From NCBI RefSeq assembly GCF_004193775.1, contig NC_041009.1, positions 43,517,534-43,581,533 on the forward strand: a stretch of 64,000 bases of DNA. The letters run 5' to 3'. Source of the DNA: Glycine soja (Eukaryota; Streptophyta; Magnoliopsida; Fabales; Fabaceae). Shown one piece after another: positions 12,431-23,952 of the stretch; positions within the stretch are counted from its first letter, which is position 1; the number at the start of each line of letters is the position of its first letter. Below the pieces are notes generated by a model, which was given only the letters and a program-made list of their open reading frames with translations, searched no databases and was not told the DNA's origin. A program made the position numbers and the translations under genes.

Positions 12431-12633
12431 ACTCTGACAAATCTTTCCCATGTGGGATTCAGTTGAAAATAGTGTAAACCTGTAAAATGGTCTCAAGTTT
12501 CAACTTGCTCTTAGGTTTTAAGAGTCTTAAGTGCATGACATTTAGAATAAGTGAAAATTCTAGCCAATGGTCATTTGATTCAGTTCACAATTGTAAGACA
12601 AAATCGCAAATGGAAAAGAAAAAGAAGAGAAGC

Positions 12634-12640
12634 TTAAACT
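12634..12640 (-). terminator. snRNA 3' box
   Basis: On the minus strand AGTTTAA lies nine bases beyond the U2 3' end. It fits the plant snRNA 3'-box core AGTNNAA, which directs 3'-end formation of Pol II snRNA transcripts. Confidence 0.65.
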
Positions 12641-12648
12641 AAATTTTA

Positions 12649-12841
12649 GGGCATGCCAGGCCCATGCTATAGTGCAACACTTGGGCAACACTTGAGAATC
12701 CCAATAGCAAGCTATTGTGTTGGACTCTTCCCTTCAAAAAAGTAATTTAATATCATGTGAATCATTGACCCACATATCAGATATTAATCTGATAAGAACA
12801 GATACTACACTTGATCTTAGCCAAAAGGCCGAGAAAGGCAT
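12649..12841 (-). ncRNA. U2: U2 small nuclear RNA
   Basis: U2 snRNA pairs with the intron branch site in the spliceosome. The minus strand shows the conserved 5' half: CTTTCTCGGCC, CTTTTGGCTAAGATC, then the branch-site-recognition element GTGTAGTATCTGTTC. A CTTTTTTGA Sm-type site lies near the middle. Later stems still pair: GTGGGTC with GATTCAC, CAATAGC with GCTATTG, and GCCCA with TGGGC. The ~193-nt length suits plant U2 (about 196). The 5' end reads ATGCC where I remember ATACC, and the 3' half diverges from the Arabidopsis form I remember. It is therefore a variant copy, but with stems kept. With promoter and 3' box both present I judge it a real gene. Confidence 0.93.
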
Positions 12842-12867
12842 GAGTTGCAATGTCTTGAGAGGCTCTC

Positions 12868-12918
12868 TTTATACCGAAACATCAAGTCATTGTTATCTTT
12901 TCTAAGCGATGTAGGATT
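12868..12918 (-). promoter_or_regulatory. U2 snRNA promoter: USE and TATA box
   Basis: Reading the minus strand, a TATAAA box lies at 12873-12868, about 30 bases before the U2 start. An upstream sequence element with one change from RTCCCACATCG (ATCCTACATCG) lies at 12918-12908. The 34-base gap between USE and TATA is the spacing of Pol II-type plant snRNA genes; Pol III-type genes such as U6 have about ten bases less. Confidence 0.85.
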
Positions 12919-12959
12919 TCAATCACAGTTTAACATTGGACATTGATATATTTCATGCT

Positions 12960-15490
12960 TGTTGGTGCAAACAAGGGTGATTTTGATGAATGCATTGAAT
13001 TAAAAAGAAATCATGTTGAGTGGTTGTGAGACGGCATGTTCTTGTTCTGTGTTGAAGAGAGAAACATGCTGACCACGTATACCTTCCTGTTTTTTACTAA
13101 AATATTTTCAATCATGTCTCAGCATGGACTTTGGTGATTCATTAATGTATCAGTGAAAGCTCAGTTACAATAATAATATAAAAAAGGTTTGTAAATTGTA
13201 TTTCTATTCCTTTCATTTAATAGCATGTTCAATTCCCCATTCACATGACATAATGCATTGCTTCATCAAAGGCCACTATCAAGCTTATAAACGCAGCAGG
13301 GAACTTCCTATATCATGTCTAAGCAGCATAAGATCTTCAGTTAGAAGCTGTGCCTTGAGCTCTCCCTGCTACTCTGACAATACAATTTGAGCAGATTATT
13401 TTGAGGATTAAACTAAAATGAAATGGTCTCATAATAGCAGAAAAAATGCTCTCAACTTGTTTTCTGTTTCATCAGAGAATAAGTAGAGGAAGTATTTGGT
13501 CCCAAAAATCCATGCTTTCTACAAAATTTTCATAACTGAAAATTGAGTGGAGTTGCACGAACACAAGCCCCAACTACCACAAATTATGACATAGGCTCTA
13601 CCACTTGGACAGACCTTAGGAAAACACCCCGCCGAAGTGCAATGGAGGTCACTTCCCCAGGCCATAGACACTCCTGATCATCCATTGACCCCATCCAGGT
13701 AAGTATGTTGATAAGCAGCATAGGCTTCAGTATTATAGCTCGTCCTCCAAACTACTTTGCTAGAGATTTTTGATGCGGGATTCATTTATGTCAGTTGTCT
13801 CAAGTTGTAGCATGCTTTGTATGAAGGAAAAGCAACCAGTAGTACTAAATCTAGAACTTGGAGGGGTTTTGCTTCCAAGGATAGGTGCTCTATCAGTATT
13901 GTTTTATAAATAACAATTGTGATACATTGCCGACATTTTATTTGTGAATTCTTTTTATGATTTTGCAGTATAAAGTTGTAGACAATCTCAACTTCTACAA
14001 TTTCTTACATTTGGTCATTAAGAGAAGAAGCTGCTTAGGATAATTGACACATGACCATCAGTATTGTTTTCATGTACTATTGCTAAAGCAACTGCAACAA
14101 TAACCTGTGATGACTGGTAAAGGTTTGTGTAATATGCATTAACACAAGAAATTAAAGCAGAGTCCAGCGTGTTGGTGTTATATCCCTTGAGTCAACCATA
14201 TGGGAGGTAGTCCTGAAGCTGGATTTTTAGGACATAATGAAATCCGCACTCATAAGAGAAGTAAGCAAAAATAACACTGCATAAAATTATGCAGATTCCT
14301 AGCGTGAAATCTAAGTAATCTTTGAGAAGAAACCATCCTCAATGTGCTGAGCCTGGTTCCAGAAACATTAAAAAAACTTGGTTGTCTTATGGTATGATTG
14401 TTGGTTTGGCAACCAAAGTTCTTGACACATGTTTTTGCATCTTCTTGATCTCGTAGGAAGGATTTGCCTCCATGAATCAAGATTATAGCTTTAATTTCAC
14501 ACCAACTAATGTCTAAACCCTATAGAAAACAAAAGACAGTACGATATTGAAAAAGAAATCCTTTAGGAGTTGAGTTCTTTTGTCCAAAATGAGGCTTAAA
14601 TTTAAACCTGCTCCATTCTGCAAAAATTCGTAGCCACAAACTGCCATCGCAAAATACTTTTTGTTTTGATTATTACACTAGTTTCACTCCTTAGTCTTTA
14701 TAATTATACTTATACATCAATATTCTATACGCTAAGAAATTTCCTTTTCATTCAGGCATTCTGTTTCTTTACCATAATTCATTCTCTCATTCCATATCGT
14801 CTTGTCAGAATAAGTTCCACAGCATCACTATTGTACAACTTTCAAAGTTTAGCTTTAATATTTGGGTGGCAATGATTAACTTACATGCTCTATGTCGTCG
14901 TCATTAGTATTGTTAAGAGAAATTCATGTGCCACTGGAACAATGTCTTACAGAAATACCGAAGAAAAATGTTTCTGCACTGATCTAGAAAATAATACAAG
15001 TGATTCAAGACATGGTATGGCAATGCAGAATCATTTCCTGAACAAATATAAATTTCGAGCTTTGACATGATAGAAGGCATTGCTATTTGGTTGAAAAAAA
15101 GTACTACATATCAATATTGGCTTAATACAGGAGAAAATGCAACACAGAAAGATAATTACTTTCTGCACATGTTATTTATGAGAGTTGCTACAATAATATT
15201 AAGTATAAACAGAGATGTGTAGCCGCATAATACCAAATGACAGGTGATTTTTTAGTGGCTACATTTTATGTTCAACTGTGAACAATGTGGACTGCAATTT
15301 TGCCGTTATCTGTGAGATTTATACTTTACTTTTTTAAATCTTTTGGATTTAGCAGATGAATTTGACCTCATACTTTGCGAGAGTTCTGTACATTATCCTC
15401 ATCCTGCGCCTTGATGCCAGTTTCTAAGTTTACACATGGCTGCCAGTATTAATATTTTATAATATGATTCATTTATAAATAAGAATCATA
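12960..15490. other. Intergenic, no gene recognised
   Basis: AT-rich. Small open frames (13196-13390, 14250-14480, 14666-14875, 14885-15070) show no domain. One short dispersed repeat at 13573-13620 is listed separately. Confidence 0.4.
13573..13620 (+). repeat. Short dispersed repeat (inverted partner at 41535)
   Basis: The block running from 'actaccacaaattatgac' to 'agaccttagg' recurs, in reverse complement, at 41535-41582 inside the LTD intron, with a few changes. It is probably a fragment of a SINE or other short interspersed element. Confidence 0.55.
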
Positions 15491-15492
15491 GT

Positions 15493-15525
15493 GAAGCGGA
15501 AGCGTGGTGGACCCCTAACCCACAA
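15493..15525 (+). pseudogene. tRNA-iMet-like fragment (anticodon arm)
   Basis: The D-arm-to-anticodon-arm part of plant initiator tRNA-Met can be read (GCGGAAGCGTGGTGG then TAACCCAC). The anticodon CAT is changed to CCT. Acceptor and T arms are absent. It may be a fragment of a tRNA-derived SINE. Confidence 0.6.
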
Positions 15526-15748
15526 ATGCTTAGTTTACTTCTACAATTGATGGGATAGAATAATTAGTCATAAGTGGTTATAATTTTAATTCAAGTTGTA
15601 AATATATTTAAATTAAAATTATAGATAATTTAGTAGATACCAATACCATATAGTTTGTTATTCTTCTATACTCTGCATATATCTCTTATACACTCACAAT
15701 TAAAGTTGAATAAAATCCTAGTTACCCCAACCCGTTATAGTTTACACA

Positions 15749-15814
15749 TGGCATAGCGGAAGTATTGTGGGCCCATAACCCACAAGATCCCAAGATCGAA
15801 ACCAGGCTCTGATA
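15749..15814 (+). pseudogene. tRNA-iMet(CAU) relic lacking its 5' acceptor strand
   Basis: From the A-box-like TGGCATAGCGG to the 3' GGCTCTGATA the sequence follows plant initiator tRNA-Met, including the anticodon loop GCCCATAACCC and the initiator-type T-loop GATCGAAACC. The 5' strand that should pair with GGCTCTGAT is missing; unrelated bases stand there. It cannot form a full cloverleaf, so it is a pseudogene or SINE head. Confidence 0.7.
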
Positions 15815-16654
15815 AAAAAGAGTGACTTCCATCAATTTATTTTTGTTTTCTGATATTCACTCTCTAAATCAAAACTGCATTGCATTTCTTGCATTAGTGA
15901 TTTCAAGGGCATCGGATGCCCTAATGCACGCAGGAGCCAATAATTTTTTTTTTGAAATGACAATAGGAATTCTAAGGCTCTCCAGAAGTAAAAAGATTAG
16001 CTTAGTTTGCTACTTCAGTTAAAATTCATTTTTTTCGAATATTAAAAATCCAAGTTTGAGTATGTTTCTGAATTAATAGCAGCTTGTGTAGTTTTTGGTA
16101 AAATCAACTATAGATGGCCCGTGTTAGTGTGTTGCTGGAAAACTCTTGTGTATGTATTGTACAGTATATCAACAAATTATGAAGACTTTTTCTGAATGTG
16201 TCCTCTACTTTCCTCTGTTCTGTTTTATCACATCAGTTCCATGTCTTCTATATCAACATTGTGACTCAAATGAAATGTCACAGTCGATTTTTTCATAAAG
16301 AAAAATGTCTCATTTCTATATTAATTAGTTTTGGAATTGTACTTGTTAGCTCTCCTTTTACTAAATATTGAATTGATAATATCTGAAGATTTACCATACT
16401 CACGTTCAATCAACTGAATTAGATCTCGTTACTAATAGATGAATAGATTGATTAATTATATAAATCTGGCAGAAAGAAAGGAGACTAGAATTTCAAATTG
16501 TTAATGATTGTTGCTTTCAATTACAACACTAATTCAATTAATTCATTTTTTTTGTAATGCAAAAATTCAGATTGGACAAATTCCAGCTTCTATCAAACGA
16601 ATAATTAAGGGCTTCTTTTTATATTTGTGATTTTTAATATGTATATTTATTTTT
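15815..16654. other. Intergenic, no gene recognised
   Basis: AT-rich. The open frame at 15822-16022 contains a short stretch that looks coding-like (around 15895-15945), but no family is recognised and no splice partners are seen. Confidence 0.4.
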
Positions 16655-16970
16655 TTAAAACTTTCACGTAATATTCTTTAAATGGTTTGAATAATTGGCA
16701 AACCCTCAAAAAGTCCGTTTTGGTTGGATGGATGCGAAATATCATGTGATCACAACTTTGTTATCTAATTACAAGATGATTGAGAGTTTGATTTTGCAAA
16801 AGTACTGCAAACCGAACCATTTTTGAAATTGGTAAAAAAATGCTGAAACTAGAAAGACTAAAAAGTGTATTTTTTAATATGCTAGGTTCAAACTCAATTA
16901 ATGTACCAAATTTATGTTTTCAAATATATACATTGGAAAAATATGTTTATTTGAAGTAAAAAAAAATACG
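16655..16970 (+). pseudogene. F-box/LRR pseudogene fragment, sense arm
   Basis: The fragment matches part of exon 1 of the intact F-box gene (about 21055-21355), with clear landmarks: the AATTGGCA region, the GGTTGGATGGA block, the ATTGAGAGTTTGATTTTG block and the AAATTTATG block. Stops and indels break the frame. It is the left arm of an inverted pair with 17105-17425. Confidence 0.8.
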
Positions 16971-17104
16971 GTAGATGTTACTTTTGGTTGGATGTATTGG
17001 AAAAAATTCATATCCCATTGACTAGAAACAACAGTAAAATATATAAATGGGGACAACTGTAACCTTAATCTTTGAGATTGAATTATGATCAAATTCAATT
17101 GTAA

Positions 17105-17640
17105 GAATGACTAAGGTATTTTTCTTTTTGTTTACTTCAAACAAACATATTTCCCAATATGCTTGAAAAAACATAAATTCAGTGCTTTGAATGTGAATCT
17201 AGCATGTTCATAAGTATGCTTGTCAACACCAAGCATTTTTAGTCTCAACACTTTGTTGCCAATGTCAAAATGGCTGGAGTTTTAGCACTTGCAAAATCAA
17301 ACTCTAAATAATTTTGCAATTGGGATAGCAAAGTTGTAATGACATTGAGTATGGCTTCCATCCAACCAAAAGTAACCTCTTTGAGTGCTTTTCAAATTAC
17401 TCAAATCATTTTCAAGAAAACTACATAGAGAAAGTTTCAATAATTAATATTCAATGGATTTATGCTCATAAGCAAGTGTTGGCAATTCAAACAAAGTTAC
17501 ACATTTCTTTGGAATCTATTTCTGTCTCCAAAATGGGTGACAAAAGCAACACAACTTTCTATGATCACACAACAATCATTTTTAAGGATAGATGCTGTCA
17601 AGCAAAGAAAACTCACCACACCTGTTTTATAGTTACGAAG
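17105..17640 (-). pseudogene. F-box/LRR pseudogene fragment, antisense arm
   Basis: Read on the minus strand, this longer fragment matches about 20830-21375 of the intact gene: the CCTAAAAATGAT region, the TTTGTCACCCA region, GAATTGCCAA..CTTGC.TATGAG, GTTACTTTTGGTTGGATGGA and finally AAAAATACCTTAG. Several frame breaks make it non-coding. Its right-hand part extends beyond the sense arm, so the two fragments are independent partial copies or an unequal inverted duplication. Confidence 0.82.
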
Positions 17641-19735
17641 ATAAAGTTTCGTGATTTTTTTTAATTAAAAAAAACCTTGAAGCTCCTATAGAATTGAAGG
17701 ATTCAAGACCTTCAATAAAATGTTCATAGAAATTTATTCATTGTTTATTTTCTTACAAATACAACCTACTTTTGGACTGGATCAATGCATGTCTTCACAG
17801 CATCCTTAAAGTTATTTGCCATAAGAATATATAATGATGATAGACTTTTTGGTCTCCACTTTTCTTTAGACATGTCAATCTTTACTTCAACTACATGATC
17901 TCAACGCCCTTTAATTTTTGTGTCATAACTGACTTATACCCCTCAATTTTACAATATTGGGGGGAGGGATCGATAAGAAAATCACACTATTTTGGCTAAG
18001 ATCACACCATAAGAATATCTAGGAGACCCTCTTTTGGCTGAAATCACACTATAAGAAAATCATTAAATATAGATTGATTTAGAGACTCACTAAAAATATT
18101 CAATCATTATATTGACTGATTTAGAGACTACTTTAGAAATTGAAAAGTGATAGTCTCTAAATTAATCTATATTGCCAATAAAAAATTGAAATGTAAATAT
18201 CAACTACATTTTCAGTAGCTGATTGTCGTAAAAAAAATATTTAATCAGTGTTAATCTATTTTAGAGACTAAAATTTCAGTCTCAAAATAAATTAAGATTT
18301 TTTTTTTTGTTTCTAATTCCCATATAACTAGAGACTTAATTTTTAGTTACTATTATCCCATTTTAGATGCCGTATTTTCACTATATAATTGCAATAAGTT
18401 TATAATTCAATTGACATTAAAAAAAGGTTCCATTTTTCACTTTCACCAAACCTCATTCTTAAACCCCATGTACCCTCTCTTGCCTTGCACCGCTTTATAT
18501 CCGATCGTGAAGAGCACCTATAATAATAATAATAATAATTTACATGCACTATCATACTTAATTAAAAATTTAAAAATATTATTAGAGACCAAAATGATAA
18601 TAAATAGTTAAGTTTATAGATCAAATGTCAATAAGTGATTAAGTTAATGACTAAAATGACGTTAAATTATTAAATTTAGAGATTAGATTGAAAACGTCAA
18701 CTTTTAAACATGTAACATTCATGTAAATGATACGTGACAATCAGTTAGATGACATATCATCACTAGATGTGTCAAGTTCATGTAGGCATGATCTTTTTAC
18801 ATTCATAGGGACATTTTTTTTTATCTTTCTAGGAATTGAATTTAATTATTAGTGTCCAACAAATTCAAGGATCAAAGTAGTATTTATTCTAAAATATTTT
18901 ATGAAATCCAAAATATTAATTATAATATTTCTTAATACCTGTGCTAAAATATTAAATGTCATAAAGTGAAACAAAGGGAGCAATTTTTCTTGGTCTATGA
19001 AAAAAAATCTAAAACGAAAAATATTATGAGGCAGAAGAAATGTATTATTTAGAAAAAAATAAACCTTCTTTTGATATGCATATTTTATTTTTATAAATAA
19101 AGTACTTTTTTACAAAATAAGTATTTTAATATTAAATGATATCCCCTCCGTTCCATTTTATTTGATATTAAGGTTTCGACACATGTATTAAAAATATAAT
19201 TAATATCTTGAATTTCAAAAAAAAAATAATACATTAGTACATACTTCCTTTTACATCCTTTATCTTTCTAGTTAATTATATTTTTTCTAATTTACTATTC
19301 ATTAACAACTATTCCCACTAATAATAAGGGCCGGGTATTCCATGTAACAAAATATTTGATGCTACAAACTTTTTTCGGTTTCGATTGTAAGCAACAAATC
19401 TTTCTTATTTTTTTTCTCTCAAACAGAAACGAATCTCACTTACTAATATCTTATTTAATGTGATTCTCTCCAGTATACTTTTCATTTAATAAGCCTAAGA
19501 ATTTTTTTATGTTTAATATCCAATTGCAATGAATAATTTAGGAAAAATATTTGTTTTTAATTAAAAATAACACAATTCTTAATAAAAGTGACACATGTCT
19601 TTTTTTACTTATAATCGAGACAAAAAGGATTAAATTATTTTGTAAAACAGCAACTATTTGGAGAAAAAAAAATTGCTTAAAGGTGGTATAAAGTGGAACG
19701 AGATGGGTGCGGGGGAGTATTTTATTTTAAGGTGA
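17641..19735. other. AT-rich intergenic DNA
   Basis: No gene seen. Around 18060-18350 short phrases built on 'tttagagact' recur in both orientations, as in degenerate DNA transposon ends. 19080-19140 repeats sequence found again near 19985-20060 and 33555-33640. Confidence 0.4.
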
Positions 19736-20500
19736 CACATGTATTTTTTAAAATTTATGTATTTAATATTATATTAATTGTTTTCATAAAATATTTAATG
19801 TGTAATTAATTATATTTTGTCTTTATCCTTCCTTCGAAATTAATGTGTATTTAATGCTATTAAAAATTAAATGCTATCATTAATGCTTTATAAGTTACTA
19901 TGTATTAATGAATCCCTTTTTCAGGATGTATTGAATAAAAACATTAATGCTTAGTATTTTTTTATAGAAAAAACCTTATTATTAAATTTTAATGTGCATA
20001 TTTTATTTTTATGAATTAAGTATTCTTTATAAAAATATATTTTAATATTAAATGATATTTCATTCAGACGTTTAATATTATTTTCAAAATTTATGCATTT
20101 AATATCATATTAATTGTTTAAAAAGTGTATATACGTATTTAATTATATTTCATCTTTATTCTTCCTTCAAAAATTCTAAATTTTATTTAATGATACTATT
20201 TAATATAAGTTTAATATTTTTTTTTACACAGATCCATGTGTGAATAGGTAAACAGTCTTCTTGCTCGTGTTTTCTGTATAAAGTCATAATCAAGAAATAA
20301 GGGAAAAATAAAAAAGTAAAAACTTATAATCAGTAAAATAATTATATGATATCTAGACTGTAATCTTTGTTCTTATATTTGTTATACTCTTTAAACATTA
20401 TTTTCTTTGTTCTTTTTTCTTTAATTATTACTATTATTATGCGGGGTCACTCAGAATACTAATCACTTTAAATTGTGCCTATATATATTTTCCTCCAAAG
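19736..20500. repeat. F-box gene 5' flank, duplicated at 33395-34510
   Basis: Blocks of this flank recur in the same order and orientation at 33395-34510: the 'gctttataagttact' block, the 'aaaatttatgcattta' block, the 'atccttcc' block, then 'aataagggaa..aaaagtaaaacttataat' and 'attatg.gggg'. The copies differ by many indels. The second copy is not followed by an F-box gene. Confidence 0.65.
20480..20487 (+). promoter_or_regulatory. Putative TATA box of the F-box gene
   Basis: TATATATA lies 77-84 bases before the start codon, a plausible spacing for a short 5'-UTR. In AT-rich DNA this is only suggestive. Confidence 0.4.
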
Positions 20501-20563
20501 ATTGACATCAATATTACACCGAAACCTTGATCTCAGCCCCATCACCAAATCACCCTATTAGCT

Positions 20564-23500
20564 ATGGAAAACAACACTGACAAGTTATCCTCCTTGCCTG
20601 AACTTTTGTGTCTGTTCATCATTTCCTTGCTTCCATTCAAGGATGCCGTGAGGACGTGCATTCTGTCCAAATATTGGTTGCACATATGGAAAAATTCACC
20701 AAAAATAGAGTTTAGTGAAAATTTTGATGGAAATTTTATCGGTCGTTTTGAACCCTTCAGTTCCATTAAAGCTCGAAGAAGTGTTTTTATGAAATTCTTA
20801 AAACTTTGGCTTGATTTCCGAAAAGAAGGTGACGTGGAAAAGTTTTCTTTGAAGTTCTCAAAGCCTAAAAATGATCATCGTGAAATCATAGAAGGGTGCA
20901 TCGCCTTTGTCACCCAACATGGGGTGAAGGAGTTGGAGCTAGATTTCTCTGACCCCTTTTGGGAGGAGGAAGTGATTCCAAACAAACGTGAGGCTTTGTT
21001 TGAATTGCCAAAACTTGCGTATGAGAACAAACCCAACATTGAATCACTGAAACTCTCTTCATGTAGTTTTCGTGAAAATGATTTGAGTAATTGGCAGGCA
21101 CTTAAAGAGGTTACTTTCGGTTGGATGGAAGTGACACTCGATGCCATGACAATTGTGTTATCCAATTGTAAAATGATCGAGAGTTTAGTTTTGAACAAGT
21201 GTTGGAACTTGAGTCATTTTGAAATTGGCAGTGAAGCCTTGAGTCTAAAGAGGCTTGTTGTTGACAAGTGTTCTTTTCGAAATGCTTTGTTCAAAGTCAG
21301 TGCCCCAAATTTATGCTTTTTCAAGTATTTTGGGAAACTGTGTTTTTTTGAAATGAAAAATACCTTAGCCATCGAAGAGGCACACCTTCATTTCTACCTT
21401 GGTTATGACAATGTTGGAACCGGTGCTAGGGTTCTGTATGACCTGGTGAAAGATCTCTACAATGCTAGGGTTCTGACTGTGTGCCCTTATCTAATTCAGG
21501 TATATATATTTCGCTCAACATTTCTGTTTTATAGTATCTATTCATTTGTGTTAGTTTTATAATCATAGATAAATTAGATGATGCTTAGTTGTTGTTTTTT
21601 TTGGTTTAATTTTTACTAGCATGTCATTTTATAAATTAAAAGATAGAAAAGAGGATCCATAAGCAAATTAATGAGATAAGTTGTTTTAAATCTTCAAAAT
21701 ATAATACTACTCAGAATTATTGTTTGACACAACTTGCATGCTATCATCATCATATATATCCAACATTTAATCCTTGTCTTAACAATACGTTGAAGGCATT
21801 ATTTTATTGCTTTTACATTAATTGATCTAGTTTTATTTCATTAGTTTGATCACTTTATGTAAATTATTACAATGAATCAACTTTTTTTAATAAGCAAAAA
21901 ATACTATAGATAATAGATTGCAGAAAAAGTGCAAGTTGTGTTATTCCTACAATATATATATTTAAATATTTGTGTTTGATATATCCAAGGTTATTTGTAC
22001 GGGAGAAAAGATACGTATGGAACGTGACATGAATGCAAGACATTTGATACTGAGAATGAACATGCTCCGCTGTGAACTTCGTGCAGTCTCATTCTTTCTC
22101 CTCAGCTGCCCAATGTTAGAATGCCTCACATTTGAATTAGGCTCAGAGATTATTTTACCAGTAAGATCTCTTTCTCTCTCACTCTATCATTTAATTATTG
22201 AAGGGTAATTTTGTATCTTATCACTAAAAATATATATTTGCTATTGGATAAATAAAGAGACAAGAGTAAAATGTATAGAGAAATAGGTGAAAAAGAGAGA
22301 AGTGGGAGAGGGAGAGGGAGAAAGAAAGGTGCAAAAGAAGGGGGAGAAGGAGAGGAGAGCACTAAAGTGTCAATGTAAGAGAATTTACGGAGAGATTGTG
22401 GAAGTGGTAAGATTTTCTTAATTATTTTAAATGTTATTTGAAAAAAAAATTATAAGCAAAATTTCATTAATGAAATTGTTTTTTTAATTTTAAATGTTAT
22501 TTGAAATTCTCACTTTATTGGAAAAAATCTACTATAAAATTTTCTTCATTTATTAATTTTGTAAATTGACATTTAAACAAGTCGATCATTTTGATACATG
22601 GTATTTCAAATCTATTTTAAAATTAGATTCTTCTCTCAATACTCTGTCCAAACATTATTAGTTAATAGGCTTGTTCCAGTGGTTATTTATACTATCTGTT
22701 TAATCTATTACTACGCAATCTAAACCTACCTGAGCAAGCATAACAATTTTAAAAAAAAAATAGGATATAGCCTTTTTTTATAGTTAGTTAGTGTGTATCT
22801 GTATGAGCATCTATTAAGACTTTAATTATAACATGTGTTATATGTTTGCCTACATTACAGGATTATCAAGCAATGTGGATAGACAGCGTAAGTTGTGTTA
22901 TTATATGGTCTTATATATATAGCTACTCTCTCTCTCTCTCTGTGTGAGAGTATCTATTTAGACTTTAATTATTCTAACATCTGTTATGTGCTTGTAAACA
23001 CTATAGGATGAAGAACAAGATGATCTACCACTTTGGATTGACAGTGTAAGTTGTGTTAAATCAAAGATCTTGATGGATCGGCAAAGTTGTTAGGGTTGTT
23101 TAAGATGGGTTTATGATGACCTCATTATATTGATTATTATGTAGCCTTCTTTTATAGTTTGTGTGTGTGTATGTGTTTAAGTATCTATATAAAACTTTAA
23201 TTATATAACACGTGTTATATTCTTGTATACATTACAGGACGAAGACCAGGATGATCAAGCAATGTGGATGGACAATGTAAGTTGTGTTAATAAAATTAAT
23301 GAGATCGATGAGTAGGCAAAGTTGTTAGGCTTGTTTAAATGGGTCTATGAGGACCACATTATATTGATAATCAACTTTGTTTAATATACTAAATTGTCTG
23401 TATAGATATCACAGTCTACATTATGCTTCATACAAAGTAAAGTTTATGCTGATCATGTGAGCAAGCCTAACAATTAACATATTTTTTCTACATTTTTTAG

Positions 23501-23952
23501 AGTGTATGTGTGTGTGAGTTTTGTATGTTTGTATTTAGGCTTTGATTGTATATAACGTTGTATACTTGTGTAACTTGTAGGATTTTCAGAATTATGATGA
23601 CGACGATGAATATAACATAGACGATGAAGATAACATATATGATGATTACTGCACAGATTTTATCAACATGGTTGATAATCAAATCAAGGGGATGAAAAAT
23701 GTAATCAACTATAATTGTTTGGAATCATCTCTAAAGCTAGTGGAGGTGAAGGATTTTGTAGGGTCCAAGAACGGGCTTGTTTTTCTATGCTATCTTATCC
23801 GTTATGGGAAGGTCTTGAAAAATGTTAGCATCAACGTGTTAAAGACAGAGCTTGAAGGTAGTAGCAATGTGGCATTTTACAGTGCAATAGAAGAATACTT
23901 GATGACCACTCCTAGGGCTTCAAGTGATTTGCAGATATCAATGTGTTATTGA
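20564..23952 (+). CDS. F-box/LRR protein with C-terminal FBD domain
   Basis: F-box proteins are the substrate-recognition subunits of SCF ubiquitin ligases. Proposed exons: 20564-21499, 21990-22160, 22861-22887, 23007-23045, 23238-23276, 23581-23952. All junctions are GT-AG and all exons are whole numbers of codons, giving 527 residues. Residues about 9-50 form the F-box (LPELL..IISLLPFKDAVRTCILSK). Leucine-rich segments follow to about residue 370. Residues about 434-527 match the FBD domain (CLESSLKLVEVKDFVGSKNG). Exons 3-5 encode 9, 13 and 13 residues of acidic D-x-Q-x-x-x-W-x-D-type sequence and appear to be tandem copies. Exon 6 opens with an acidic run. The start codon is the first ATG after the putative TATA box. 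The substrate cannot be told from sequence. Confidence 0.88.
22790..23580 (+). repeat. Tandem microexon/intron cassettes in the F-box gene
   Basis: Three microexons (22861, 23007, 23238) and the exon-6 acceptor (23581) are each preceded by a related stretch: a 'gtgtgtgt'-like run, 'actttaatta', 'gtgttat..cttgta' and an acceptor. The first three are followed by donor GTAAGTTGTGTTA. The downstream intron parts after exons 4 and 5 also match ('ggcaaagttgttagg.ttgttt'). The spacings are 146 and 231 bp. Confidence 0.8.

Noticed and set aside
12440..12460. Second USE-like word (ATCCCACATGG on the minus strand) below the U2 gene
   Set aside because: No TATA box at either snRNA spacing and no recognisable small RNA follow it.
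21972..22208. 78-codon open frame taken as a separate small gene
   Set aside because: Its middle part is exon 2 of the F-box gene; the ends are intron sequence.
23668..23952. Separate 94-residue FBD protein starting at the internal ATG
   Set aside because: The frame is open upstream to a good acceptor at 23580 and joins the microexons in phase, so it is the last exon of the F-box gene.
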